Under the pieces are notes generated by a model. That model was given only the letters and a program-made list of their open reading frames with translations. It made no database searches and was not told where the DNA came from. A stretch of DNA of 64,000 nucleotides, taken from assembly GCA_034401795.1 (NCBI GenBank), contig CM067373.1, positions 37,669,443-37,733,442 of the forward strand, given 5' to 3'. Origin of the DNA: Chaetoderma sp. LZ-2023a. Lineage: Eukaryota; Mollusca; Caudofoveata; Chaetodermatida; Chaetodermatidae. The position numbers and the translations under genes were made by a program. Shown piece by piece: positions 1 to 11,446 of the stretch (its first letter is position 1; each line of letters starts with the position of its first letter).

Positions 1-486
1 TTTGACCTTGATACCACAATGGCAGCCTGCTACCCAAATTTGGTCATGATCTCTCAAATACAACCTGTTATATCACACTGGAAACAAAGACAGAAGGCTT
101 AAAGGGTGGGGGGGGGGCACTTGACCCAGGCATCCATTTTATAAGTAGTAGAAGCCCATAGAAGTATCTATGCAAGGTTGGAGTTCGTACGCATGCACAA
201 ACAAAGTATCTTAGAGTTTTATGATCACCATGATGTTAGTTGTTTACTATGTGCCAGTGGATGGTGGACCAGGCAATCCTATATTCTCACCCTCAGGTGC
301 TGATACCGTCTGGTATGTAATTTGTGTAGGAAGTCTGGCTATATGTGGCCTATATCCTTATTCTTACCCCTCACGAAAAGCGGTAAGTTGCATTTATTTC
401 TGTTATTTAATTTTACCACTTTCTTCGTCTGGTGAAAAAACCCAAACATAGACGTATTGCCGTACTTATTAAAATGTTGTAAGCAT
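1..486. other. Non-coding flank
   Basis: I see no gene here. The only structure is a G-rich run at about 104-118. A 76-codon open frame at 221-451 has no recognisable domain and no supporting context. Confidence 0.5.
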
Positions 487-1300
487 TGAAAACATTATAG
501 ATAATTATATAATGACTGTGGACGCACATCAAAGATGACTCGGATAGTGAAAAATTACAAAATGACCCAAACTATCTTAATGGATGGTCAGACCAGTGGC
601 TTTTAAATAAATTAAAAATTTAATGTTAACAAATGCAAGAAAATGCACCTAGGTCATAATTATCAACTGCATAACCATACCATGAAAGACAAAAGCGAAA
701 CACATATATTGCAGATAACAACTGAAGAAAAGTATTTAGGAATATGGATAAAAAATGACCTCAAACCATCTATGCAGTCTTTAAAAGCAGAAAATGAAGC
801 CATGAATATCATGAGACAAATAAAACAAGTATTCAATCATCTTGCCCGAGAAACATTCCTTATTTTGTACATGGCCTATGTCAGCCCACATCAAGAATAT
901 TGTGTTCAAGCATGGTCACCATACTTTGTCAAAGACATCAACCACTTAGAACAGGTACAGCACCGACGCACCAAATTAGTAGTAGGTCTATGAAACAAAA
1001 CATATGATGATTGAAGAATGATACAAATCACTTGGTCTACCAACCCTAGTACAACGTCGAGTCAGGGGAGGCATCATAGAAACATATAAAATTATCAAAC
1101 AAAAAGAAAACATTGACCCAGAACAATTTTTCTCAGTGGCATAATGATCTGGACAGTGAGGTCATAGTCTAAAGCTTTTCAAACCTCGGTATCAAACACA
1201 AATCAGGCAAGGTTTTTTCAGTTGCAGAATTATAAATGAATGGAGCATCCCACCTGAAAACATCATAAAGACAAACAGTAAATGCCTTTAAAACCGGTCC
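487..1300 (+). pseudogene. CR1-like LINE reverse transcriptase, C-terminal remnant
   Basis: This is the 3' part of a non-LTR retrotransposon ORF2. The sequence shows a track of short frames that read, in order, a 'LNGWSDQWLLNK' type segment (about 560-625), then EEKYLGIWI, then YMAYVSPHQEYCVQAWSPY followed by LEQVQHRRTKLV (643-990), and after a frameshift near 990 a LGLPTLVQRR..IIETYKII block (about 1,025-1,110), and finally an INEWSIPPENI tail. This order is that of the thumb and C-terminal region of CR1/L2-type reverse transcriptases. There is no endonuclease and no catalytic YADD, so the copy is 5'-truncated. Several frameshifts and stops make it a dead copy. Exact ends and target duplication were not found. 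Confidence 0.8.
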
Positions 1301-1542
1301 TTTTGGAAGCATACCCGTGAGTAGGATGATACAAGCCTATACCTTAACATGGATTTAAAATAGGCAGAATGCTGAAATTTTTACCATACTTAAATGCTTC
1401 GCCAACCTCTGTCTCCATCTCTGTCTCCATCTCTGTAATTCTAATTTTATCTATAGTGTTTTACCAGATTTCGTGGCAAATCGAAATCCCATAGTAAACC
1501 CATGAGAGGAGTGAGAATCAAGATATAGCCCAAAGTTTCAAC

Positions 1543-1776
1543 TTAGGTCTTAATTTTAGGTGCTGAAATCACTAAGTCCAGTAGACTGTTCCATAGCTTA
1601 CATACTCTTAATGAGAAGTTTTTCCCCGAGGTTTGTCCTTCCTCCCTTCTGATATCATCGGATAATGGGTTTTCGAGGGTGTAAGCACATTTTTGCCGAT
1701 TTAATATAAGAGTGGGAATTTTATCAACAAATGCTGTCAATTTCGTATTCAGCAACCATTCACTGAAATAAAACAT
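1543..1776 (-). pseudogene. LINE ORF2 C-terminal fragment
   Basis: A 77-codon minus-strand frame contains a GKNFSLRVCKLWNSLLDLV block. This matches the usual end of CR1-like ORF2 proteins, where an arginine-rich stretch is followed by NFF.R...WN.LP..VV. It is opposite in strand to the LINE fragment at 487-1,300, so it is a separate insertion or a rearranged piece. Only this tail is visible. It cannot be functional. Confidence 0.6.
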
Positions 1777-3902
1777 GCATTAAAATAAAAATAAACCCTA
1801 AAATAAACTTACTGCTTTTAAATATCCACTAGCTGGTCTAGAAATGCAATCTCAGTATTGAGTCATGTGTTTTTCGAAGGTGATGTAATCGCATAATTTC
1901 AACTCTAGTGAGGTGGTGAATTGATGTCATTTTTATGATTTGAGCAAAGGAGAGTCTATCACTGACAATAATGCCATAAACGGGTCTGATACAAACACAT
2001 AACTTAATTTATAATTGTAAATCCAAATCAGGTTATATTCCGCTTTTCGTGATAACTGGGTAGCAGCAAATTTCAGAAAAACATTAAAAAAGATAAAATC
2101 TTTCAGTTTTTCGTTTGGAAAATAGTAAATGTAGTATTGAAAATGAACATAAGTGTTTTGCCTACCAAAAGATTTTAAAAAAATTATTGAAATTTATATC
2201 GTATGTGGTAACTAGGGCCTGTTTTAATTGCCATTGCGGGTAGAGAGAAATCAATCTAGATCTGAAACCTACATAAGCACCCCGTGTCAGTTCCACGCTT
2301 CAGGAGAAATAAATTATTGCTATGGCAATCGTCTGTTATGCTACTCAGGAAAGTAACTGGCAGATGTCGATGAACGCAAAAACTGGATTGATTTGTATCG
2401 TTTCCTTACGAGTTACCGGTATCTTTATCATGGGTCAAAAAAGTATTAGTGAAAATACATGTTTTTCACTACTCGGACATCAAAATGCATAAAATAATAA
2501 CCTGTATTACGCGCATCTTTTTAAAATTTACACTTGTGGTGTAAAAATACTGTATCTATTTAATGACACATGATTTGTTGACATCGCCTAAGCAGTGCGC
2601 ACGTGACAACGGCCAAAGTATGTACCCTCAAAATCACATGACCCTCGAAAACACCTTATTTGATGATACAACTTAAGGTGGTGACCACGAGTTACCAAGT
2701 CCTCTTGCATATAAAGCAGGGAAGGAATCTGAGTGTCAGAGCCCTGTTAGCATTTTAAATGTCTTGATCATGCCACCCCCCAATGCACACCATTGTTGGT
2801 AATTTCAATACCTAAATACCTGTAGCTGTGGTTCCGGTTAACATTAAACAAGTAATTGCAATTAATTGTGGAAAGCTTGATGGAGACCAAATAGTATAAT
2901 AGAATAATAACCCTACAGTTACTATAGCATGGGGGAACCATTTTTTTTTAATTCCACCACAATTATGAAATTTGTCAAACATATACTATCGCATAAGTGG
3001 AGTACAAATGCACAAATATTTTAACAGCTTAATAATTTTTTTGTTTTTTAGGAAACTTCCTTTTCAGGGACAAGTGACCTAAAAACGAATATGACTTTTT
3101 TTGGTTATTTCCTAAAAAATTAGTTTGAATACCCTCCGTAGAATATTATATGTGCATTTATATAGTAAATGCCTTTATCTAACAAGAGAAAGAAAAAAGG
3201 TTACAAAGCCAATATAGATATCATAAAATATGATTTTAAACTTAATTTTAATAGGCGAAAATGCCCTCCTTGTTCGTGACAATTGTCTGATTATAGGTTA
3301 AAGAATTTCACTAGATGACATGTATGACTGCTTAGACTAGCAGCGGGTGTCATTGCCAGTTCAAAACCATTTTAATGATAAATAATGACTTCAGCCTAGT
3401 TCAAGGATGAATTTGCTAAGTTAATCCTATCATAACCATGGACAAATCTTTGATAAAACATATGATTTCAAAATATTAAAGTTTCCCTGTATGGTTGCTT
3501 TAAGAATATAAATACAGGGAATTAATCAGTGAATGGGTTAACAAGACATCAGTGACAGGAATTTTACATTTCCAAATGCAATTCTAACTTTGTATCAAGA
3601 TCACAATGACCGTGACCTCAAAAGTCTGAATGTCTGTGCTGCTCCTCCTGGTTGAGATAACTGCATGATGATGCTTAGTTCCAATAATTTGGCCAATTCT
3701 CAAATAAAGGCTAGATGAGCTAAGCAGAACCAAACTGTTAACTTCTGCATTTCATACAAATGTTACCGTGACCTCTGACCTCAATATCATTGTACTTCAT
3801 CCACTTGATATAGGTAAGCATGTGACCAAGTTTTAAATTAAAGTAGGGTGAAGTAATCCTGAGATATAAAACAATATATTGAACAAAGCAAAAAATCCTT
3901 TT
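1777..3902. other. Non-coding intergenic or intronic DNA
   Basis: No coding region, RNA gene or complete mobile element was recognised in these 2.1 kb. The sequence is AT-rich. Around 3,600-3,850 there are repeated 'gtgacctc/tgacctc' phrases of the kind seen in old dispersed repeats, but no boundaries can be set. If the minus-strand BIRC6-like exon at 11.4 kb is real, this would lie in its first intron. Confidence 0.4.
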
Positions 3903-4076
3903 AACCCTTTAACACTAAAGCTGGACAAACAACTTTTGCAGTGGTGTTGAGTGGTGTTGAGAAATGTCCATTTCCAGATAAATATAGGATTACTTTTGAA
4001 AATTTACCACTGGAATGACTCAATAGCTCAATAACCAAGTCAGTCATTCCAGTGGTAAATTTTCTAAAATAATCTC
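3903..4076. mobile_element. Truncated TTAA-type foldback MITE
   Basis: The left end reads TTAACCCTTT, as in the better-preserved MITE at 43,707-43,944. The body ends in a strong hairpin: arm 3,988-4,020 is the inverse of arm 4,042-4,074, both built on TTTACCACTGGAATGACT with a 21-base loop. The same hairpin sequence lies inside the 43.7-kb copy. The expected right end (AGGGTTAA) is missing; the element runs straight into the DIRS fragment at about 4,080. Known family logic: piggyBac-type elements use TTAA targets and have termini starting CCCT. Confidence 0.6.
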
Positions 4077-4095
4077 GCCTGAATGTGGTTTCCCA

Positions 4096-5060
4096 ATCAA
4101 AAACTCTTGAGGATGGCTAACAGAGCCAACAGAGCACTCTGGGCTGACGGGTAAACCCTGCCCTCCTTGAGATCGAATCGCATCCCTAAATAAACGAACT
4201 GTTGAGTGGGTATCAACTCGGATTTCTCCTTGTTGACTATCCAGCCTAGATCTGAAAGCAATTTCTGAGTCAGAGCAGTATCCACCTCTAACTTGGCTGG
4301 CGTGTCTGCCTTGATAAGCCAATCGTCTATGTAGGTGTGAAGCGCCACGTTCTCTCTTCTGAGAAATGCAGTCACCGCAAGGACCACTCTGGTGAAAACC
4401 TGTGGAGCTGTCGACAGGCCGAATGGGAGGACTACAAACTCCCATACTTGATTCTGAAACGCAAATCTCAGAAACCTGTGACAACTCCCGTTCATTTGAA
4501 TCCGTAAATATGCATCTTTCAGATCGATCGATACACAACACATTCCTTTCCTCAATCCTGCCATTACCGACCTCTGAGTTTCCATCTGAAACTGAGGTGT
4601 ATGGATAAACCAATTCAATTGCCTTAGATTGAGAATGGGTCTCCACCCCCCCTGTGCTCTCGGGGACAAGGAACATGTTTGAATATAAGCCTGGAGTGTT
4701 CTGGTTTGCTGGTTTTATTGCTCCCTTCAGAAGCAAACCTGACACTTCATTTTGAATGGCTTCTAACTTGTCTGGCTCCCTTGGTACGGGAGTCCAGACT
4801 GGTGCCAGACAGATTTTGTGGTGGAAAATCCCACCACTCCGGCATGTATCCCTGGGATAACCATCCTAGGACCAGACTGTCTTACGTCACACCTCGCCAA
4901 GCATCGACGAAACACGTGAGCCTTCCACCCACTATAGACGCATACTGAGGGTGCCTGGCTCGCGATCTGCTCCCCCTCTCTTGATGAGAGAAAACCACTT
5001 TGGTCTTGGCTTGACCGGTCTAACTGGCACCGCTGTTCCTGTCGCACAGGTGCGGTCCAG
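4096..5060 (-). pseudogene. DIRS-type reverse transcriptase remnant
   Basis: The minus strand encodes a reverse transcriptase of the DIRS (tyrosine-recombinase retrotransposon) type. Seen in order: a WSWDGYPRDT segment and LLLKGAIKPA (about 4,880 down to 4,700), GGWRPILNLRQLNWF (near 4,650), motif A SIDLKDAYLRIQ, motif B LPFGLSTAPQVFTRV, catalytic motif C TYIDDWLI, and FVYLGMRFD. At least one frameshift separates the GAIKPA part from the GGWRPIL part. The frame ends at 4,096, with no RNase H, methyltransferase-like domain or tyrosine recombinase. The copy therefore ends early, where it abuts the foldback MITE. Gag lies just upstream on the same strand. Confidence 0.85.
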
Positions 5061-6470
5061 GCAGATACAAAGGCAGCCGCCGTACCCTCAGGTACGATCC
5101 GCTCCCTTTGAGGACTTACCCGTACCCTTCCCCTTCCTGCCTCTCAGGCGATCAGGAGCAACATTGGGGTGCGTAGGAGCCTCCACAACCTTCTTGGCCT
5201 TCTTCGCCGGACGCATATGGTCAAGGACCATCTGCCTCCTAGACTTTGTCACACGCGCCTGCACCCTTGCCAATGTGTCTATGGACAGCACCGAGTCGTC
5301 ATTTATGCATGAAAGCGCCACAGGGTGGCCTGCCCCCGCGTCAGCCCACACAGACTGAAGAAGGCGACAAGAATGATTTACAGCACTCATTGCTGCTCTC
5401 ACCCCCTCATCGCATAGGGCCAGGACTTCCTCATGGTGAATCTGGGATTTGTCCACCAGCGCCGGAGCGGGGCCACCCGCTCCAGCACTCTGGACCCCAA
5501 GTACCCAGCGACTATCCTCAGTGACCACTGATACCACACCATATTCGCTGATACGCCAGGAACTCCGGTACCGCACGGTTCCACTGCCACCCCATCGAAA
5601 CCACCAGTCCATGGAGTAGGCGCGCACGGAAAACCGTGTGGACCTGTAGCAGTTGAAGAACTGTGGCCATACACGGGCGCCAACGGCACCCCATGCATGA
5701 CCACTGGACCAGGCGAAATAGGTGTATACCATGTCTGGCCAGCCACACCCGTCACTGTGTCGGTTGGCGGTAAACCGACCAGCACTGGACCGGTGTCCGG
5801 TACCGGAGTGGCCTCAACCATTGGCGGAGCCGCTGTCCTGGCTTGCACCAAGCCAGACAGATGGAGGGCGGTTCCGTCCAGGATGGAATCGACCGCCATG
5901 CTCTCCACCCGCGGCATCTCAGGCCGCAGCAATCTCTCCTCCTCATCTTCAGACTCCGAAGTCGTCACCAGAGGAGGAAACACCAGACCCGTCTTGGCGG
6001 ACGGCCCCCATGCCTGACGGACCGGCCACCCCTACTGGACCACCCGGAGGTGGCTGCAGAGAAACAGAACCCATCAGGCCGGAGCCCGACGGGACTGTCA
6101 GGGAGCCGTACGAGACGGCTCCCTTGGTGGCCAGTCCAGAACCCTGTCCAAGGACAGGGTCCATACCAAACATGGGAAGACTGCCCTGCAACTTTTGGTA
6201 GCAGGGACAACACCAGCATAGGAAGGACGCCATGCAAAAAGCCTTGCATAGCATGTCCAAACCACGCCAGATACTTTCGGACCGCCTGACCCCACATCAG
6301 ACCCTGCCCAGTCCTCCTGGGAAAGGAACGTGACCATCATATCGGACGACCACACTGCACAACCGTCACACCTATTATCAAGATTACATTTGGCACACTT
6401 AAACCAGACATGGTCCTTCAACAAGACTTTCACAAACTTGTGGCACTCGTCACATGATGGCGGGGGCTGG
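5061..6470 (-). pseudogene. DIRS-type Gag remnant with Cys-rich N-terminus
   Basis: This lies upstream of, and on the same strand as, the DIRS reverse transcriptase. The N-terminal part (about 6,465-6,320) shows CDECHKFVKV, then WFKCAKCNLDNRCDGCAVW, a C-x2-C ... C-x2-C-x4-C-x2-C pattern typical of DIRS Gag. The C-terminal part (about 5,260-5,090) is basic, with ARVTKSRRQM and GRKGKGTGKSSKG. The middle is Pro/Thr/Gly-rich and split over three frames, so several indels have occurred. The GC content is clearly higher than in the flanks, which is common for this kind of element. Plus-strand open frames across this stretch are shadows of its high GC. Confidence 0.6.
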
Positions 6471-6526
6471 CTTGGTCTATAAATAAACACAAACCTACAA
6501 TAAGCAAGCGGAACGAAACAGGAACG

Positions 6527-6534
6527 GAAGGCAG
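6527..6534. repeat. Target-site duplication of hAT element 1, left
   Basis: GAAGGCAG here matches GAAGGCAG at 7,985-7,992 exactly. Eight bases is the duplication size of hAT transposons. Confidence 0.9.
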
Positions 6535-7984
6535 TAGAGCTGGGCGGTCTGACGGTAGTACCGTGAGGACCGCGGTATACCGTGAACCGATACCGATACC
6601 GTTGCCATTTCCAAATACCGCGAATACCGTCCATAATGTTTGAGCAATATTTGAGAAATATATTAATAAAATCTGACTTGACCAAGGGTAAATAAGTGCT
6701 AACAGTGCCAAAAATACAGGCATCCCTAATAATTAGCCGAGTTGAGGTGAAAGGGTCGTTGTAAAAACAAACATCAAGACGTCAATTACAAAATAATGAC
6801 AGGCAGAATTGTATGTCAAACGTACGTCTTGAAAGTCTCACGGTAAAACTGCTTTATTTAAAACATCTAAACTCATTCTCTGGCCGTCCGCCGGTAGTAA
6901 TTACACTATAATATATTCCCTATTCCCGTTTCTATTATTTGTAATTTACTACTCCAAGCATTTTGTCACCGAACAAACACGCTAGAATAACAAAATAACA
7001 TACAAACTGCGTGCTATTCAAACACAACAGCAATCTCGCAAAGACGTATCTGATTGGTTGGTCATGAACTAGACCGTGGGAAAATACATTACTACGCTGA
7101 ATTTATCAATGAAAATTTACTAAAACGTAGTATTTGCTCGCGCCGTTTTGATCACGTGCTACTTTTTTTAACAACAAGCAGCGTAGAAGACGGTATTTTG
7201 TATTTTTCTGGCTTGTTTTAAAAAATTTCTTTAAGGATTAAATCCAGTTTAAATAACGACACCTAAAAATTATAGTGTTTTAGTTTTTGTAATTCATTTT
7301 TCGACTGGCTACACGTCGGAAGTTCGCGGAAATGGCTTTTTACACGCATTGTTCACGTGAAGCATGGCGAGTAACGAGTCTGCACATCGGGTACTCGGTA
7401 ATTATCAGAAGCTTTGGAATCGGCTATATTCAATGTCGTGTTATATGTATGTGTATAGGCCTGTTTTCGCGAGTAACAGAATATACGACTCCAACAGAAA
7501 TAAAAGCGTACAACATTCGCCCCGTTTAAATACTCGCGGATTTTGTCTGGACTCTATTTATCAAAGCGCTCGACTGCCAAAATAAAATTTACCGTTTGCT
7601 GGTCGCACGCACTAATAGCAAGAACACTCCAGATTGAAAATAGTGCACCCCAATGCCTCAAACAGCGGGTTAAAGTTAGCAAGTCGACCACACCCGTTGA
7701 CCGATATTCCCGTGAATGATATTACGTCAATAAAAATAGTGACCTAATAAAATCGTGAAACTAAACAGTCGCAATAGCCATGTTTTTCTTCTCTAAATCA
7801 GGAAGCCGATTTATTTATTTTACCTATATTTATCGTTGATTGGAGATGGAAGTGAAAAGGAAATGGAGAGAATTGTTCTAATTTCATGGCATGCCTCAAG
7901 CTCAGATGACGGTATACTGTGGTACCGCGGTATTTTTTCATGGTACCGATACCGTCATGTAAATATCAATACCGCCCAGCTCTA
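6535..7984. mobile_element. Non-autonomous hAT transposon 1
   Basis: The element starts TAGAGCTGGGCGGT and ends ACCGCCCAGCTCTA, an inverted terminal repeat of hAT type. Subterminal regions are dense in GTATACCG/CGGTAT motifs on both sides (6,550-6,630 and 7,905-7,965), as expected for transposase-binding subtermini. An exact 8-bp duplication, GAAGGCAG, flanks it. No transposase frame is present in the 1,450 bp. Two overlapping short frames at 7,332-7,585 begin near CACGTGAAGCATGG and might be captured or remnant 5' exon sequence, but I do not recognise them. The element inserted just upstream of the DIRS Gag remnant. Confidence 0.9.
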
Positions 7985-8255
7985 GAAGGCAGACAAAAAA
8001 TTTTCAAATATATTGACCATAAATTAATTGTAACCCTCCAGCACCCCACCCCACAACATTACAGCAAAGATCGCATTGATTATGACGACAAGAATGAAGC
8101 GGACATGATCCACCCATATACTGATCATAATGGATGTATAAATGGAACCAGGAACCATATCGCATAGCATTCGGGGTATATTTACTAATCAATATAAATT
8201 ATACTCCTAATGAAGGCCAAAACGATATGTGAAGAAACAACAAAATGAAACAAAC
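7985..8255. other. Short spacer between two hAT elements
   Basis: This holds the right target duplications of hAT 1 (7,985-7,992) and the left one of hAT 2 (AAACAAAC, 8,248-8,255). The 255 bp between have no recognised feature and are probably the old sequence upstream of the DIRS element. Confidence 0.5.
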
Positions 8256-9371
8256 TAGGGCTGCAGCGATTCATCGATGGATCGCGATACTTTCCCCACG
8301 ATACGATACATGATACTTGTTTTCCGAATCGTGACACAGCAAAAACAAATTTCAAGTGAGATTAATTCAGTAAAATCGGATATGACCATTGATTTTAGAC
8401 GTTAAACACTCTAAATAATATGCGGATACAATAACCTTTTTAAACCACGATATAACTTTACCTCGAGGAGGGATTTTGGTGTAGAAAATTTAGGGACAAG
8501 TCACGACTGTTAGTTACGAAATCTGGTAACGCCACATAAATTTTACATCGTTCTTGGTCAGGTCTCGCAATATTTTCAATAAATTGTCGCAAAAATATTT
8601 AGTTCGGTCTTTAAACACTTCTACAACGATGCTGGCAACGACAATTCCTTAAATTAAATGCAAATTTCTCACGATGAGGAACCGCGGTGGGAGGCAATGA
8701 AACAGCTTTTACTGTTTATGTACTATAGAAGAAAAATCGCTTGCTTTTGTACGATGCGGAGGGTGTCTACGGGATCAGCGTGAAATACGAAAATATGAGC
8801 GAGTGAGATAGGAAAATGAGGCTTCAAATTATTAAATCAATGAGCGCCTGACGCACGTAATATACACTATAGAGGAATTTCATTCATAAATGCACACTAA
8901 TTGGAGTTCCATAAAGGGTGATTCAAACAGCATCCAATCAGATTATTCCGCTGACTACTACATCATTAGACATTAGCTGGCTATTTTCCCGGGAATTGCC
9001 AACTGTTTGTCGGTTAGTTTAACTAATTTTATTTTTACTCTCGTAATTGCTGCACATTTGCGTGGAATTTTAAGAGCTGGTAAGTAAAATATAAAATGCC
9101 TGTACATAAACAGTGTCTCGAATTGCCGCAAATATTAATAAATATGGCATTCAGAACCGCTGGAATCGGCCATCTAACGACATTAGCCTAGTCATTCGGA
9201 TATAAAAAATATAAAGCAGATTTTACCGAGCTACCGATTGGATGGTTTGGGCCAATACAATTCGCTCGTTTTACGACTGCTAAAAATATTTTACTTTGTC
9301 ATTGTCATAGCTGACATGAAGTATCACGATATGTATCGCATCGTGATGCGTATCGTATCATTGCACCCCTA
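8256..9371. mobile_element. Non-autonomous hAT transposon 2
   Basis: The left end is TAGGGCTGCAGCGATTCATC, a typical hAT terminus, and the right end is TATCATTGCACCCCTA. The subterminal sequences are rich in ATCGCGATAC/GTATCACGATA words in inverted orientation. An exact 8-bp duplication AAACAAAC flanks the element (8,248-8,255 and 9,372-9,379). The 1,116 bp carry no transposase frame, so the element depended on a partner. It is of a different subfamily from hAT 1, 271 bp to the left. Confidence 0.9.
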
Positions 9372-9379
9372 AAACAAAC

Positions 9380-10199
9380 TGCTGTAAAACACGGTAAACC
9401 GGAGACCCTACATCTTAATCAAGAATTTCGAAACCACTGATCATTGCAAACAGATCGTGATAACACTTAAAACTTGAAAATTCCAAAGTTTCTGGTACCA
9501 AAAAAGTACGCAGCACCCAGAATCAGATGAGCGAATTATTGAAACATTTTCTTCACATAAAAATCTGAGATAACTCGGGTGTGACATCACCCACTCGGAT
9601 AATACAGAGAACGATGTCAGCCAATTTTTGTGTTCAAAACCGTTGGCCAACACCTTATTTCATATCTGCCGATCTCCTGGGGTGAAGGACGGCGACCAAT
9701 CTGGCATATTTCGTTGTTAGCACACGTCCCCGATTCGTGGTCAGAAATTAGAACATGCGACACAGACGAAATTTCATAGACCTAAGTCTTCTACAACTAT
9801 GGAATAACATGGAAATATACAACCTGGATTTCAACGGCTCCTTCCATGGTAATCCAATAATCCTTTGAGAGCAAACAACTAAGCTATCACAACACAGAAA
9901 TGACGTAGAAACTTTAAGATAAGGCTAAGACAATCCAATTGGAAAAAGCATGTAGCTCTTGTTGCTATGCAAACAAGAATAAACCTCACTGGCAGACGGG
10001 TACCCGTTTGTTGGGACCCCGCCAGCTATCAGGATAGCTTGTTATCAGAAGTAATAGAATCGTGAGTATTGATCGAAGGAGAACAGTCCCGTTTCTAATG
10101 AATTTCTGACCACAAAATGGTTGCAATGTAAACATGACGGGTAGAGTTACATCCCTTGTGCCCAATCCTTACTAGGTGCTGAGTGGTCGCAGGTTCTAG
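9380..10199. other. Non-coding DNA
   Basis: No coding region or repeat boundary was recognised. A 70-codon minus frame at 9,441-9,653 has no visible domain. Confidence 0.4.
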
Positions 10200-10960
10200 T
10201 CCTCTATAACCACATCTTCATCTGGCTTCTGGTTAACAGTGTGACTTCCGGTAATCAGGGGCATTTTATAATTAAATAATACATCCTGGTTTCTCCAGGC
10301 CTTATCCAACCTATTTTTAAAAGCATTTAAACTGGGTGCATTAACCACATTGGTTGGCAGATTATTCCAAATATTTACTATTCTAGATGGAAATGCTTTA
10401 AGTCTTATATTCTTTTTAGATCTTTGTTTGCTTAATTTATGTTTATGTCCTCTTAATAGGCTGGATTTTTCAGTTGATAGCTTTAATTCAGGTGCTACTT
10501 CAGGATCTTATAGATTATTAAGTAGTTTATATACTTCAATCATATCTGCCCTACGTCTCTGGTATGATAATGTTGACAACTTTAACACTCTTAAGTCTAT
10601 TCTCATATGACATTTCTTTTAGGGCAGGTAGCTGCTTTGTTGCCCATCGCTGGACACTTTCTATCGCATCAATGAGATTTTGTCTGTATGGGCTCCAGAC
10701 TGGAATTGCAGTCAAAATGCACTCTGATAAGTGATTTATAGAGAGGGATGAATGTCTCACTATCTAGAAATTTATACGATCTGCGAATTAGTCCAGCCAT
10801 CATGTTTGCTGTTTTGATTTTAGCATTGATATGCTCGTCAAAGCTAAGCTTTTTATCGAAGATCACTCCTATGTCTTTACCTGTGGTTCTACTTACTATA
10901 TTTTCCTCACTTTCTATTCAGTCTCCAGCCATCCCATAATGCATTGCGCTTACTACTGCT
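10200..10960 (-). pseudogene. CR1-like LINE ORF2 C-terminus
   Basis: The minus strand encodes, from 10,866 down: FDKKLSFDEHINAKI, TANMMAGLIRRS, FIPLYKSLIR, then after a frameshift near 10,700 QRWATKQLPALKEMSYENRL, and at about 10,440-10,290 RIVNIWNNLPTNVVNAP followed by LNAFKNRLDKAW. This is the usual order of thumb, C-terminal and tail segments in CR1-type LINE proteins. The reverse transcriptase core is missing and the frame is broken at least twice, so it is a 5'-truncated dead copy. It is a different subfamily from the copies at 487 and 13,870. Confidence 0.8.
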
Positions 10961-11048
10961 TAACATTAAACCGGAACCTGTACCAGGAACAGTGTTCCGG
11001 TTAACGCTAAACTGTAGTAAACGCAATGAATTTTGGGATGTTGGCTGA
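10925..11048. repeat. Imperfect ~52-bp-arm hairpin (foldback repeat)
   Basis: CAGCCATCCCATAATGCATT at the left edge is answered by AATTTTGGGATGTTGGCTG at the right edge, and the centre folds as CCGGAAC ... GTTCCGG around a 17-base loop. The whole 124 bp could form one long stem. It sits between the LINE tail and the BIRC6-like exon. It is probably a small foldback MITE; no target duplication was determined. Confidence 0.65.
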
Positions 11049-11268
11049 ATACGGTCCAATACCGAATTTTTTTTCCCCCCCAGACATTCCACTTAAGAGA
11101 TACAGTATATATTACAATAATGCTGTTTGTCACATAAATTTCAGATAATGAGAGGAAACAAACTGCAAGAGTGTGTATAAAACTGACTGACACAATAATT
11201 ACTGAAATAATTAATATGGATTATGAGAAGTTGCACATTTTCGAAAACAGGTAACAATAAATGACAAC

Positions 11269-11446
11269 CTGAAAGATTTGATTTTTGGAGCAGACATCCT
11301 GATGTTACATCAATTACTCCCACAGCAGGCTCGGCTGTAGTTACAATAACTGTATTCAAAGACGAATGATAGGTTAATCCTGTAATGGGTGTTTTTAGCG
11401 CAATGCACCCATCTTCTATTACTTGCCACTTATTTACGGTGGCCAT
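11269..11446 (-). CDS. BIRC6: Probable first coding exon of a BIRC6-like gene
   Basis: The minus-strand frame starts at an ATG in an AACATGGCCACC context at 11,446. It contains KWQVIEDGCIAL, LTYHSSLNTVIV and GVIDVTSGCLLQKSNLS. This pattern (W.V..DGC, L.YH..LN, V.VID.TSG..LQ.S.LS) is what I know from the N-terminus of BIRC6, a giant ubiquitin-conjugating inhibitor-of-apoptosis protein whose N-terminal region folds as WD repeats. The coding similarity stops at CTTTCAG|GTTGTC, a usable but weak splice donor at about 11,268/11,269. After it the frame becomes hydrophobic and ends in a stop, as intron sequence would. No second exon was found in the remaining 11 kb to the left, which would fit a long first intron full of transposons. 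The identification is by eye, over 58 residues. Confidence 0.55.

Noticed and set aside
5697-6289. Plus-strand frames of 106-159 codons
   Set aside because: They lie opposite the GC-rich DIRS gag; the minus strand has the recognisable Cys motif and the reverse transcriptase downstream.
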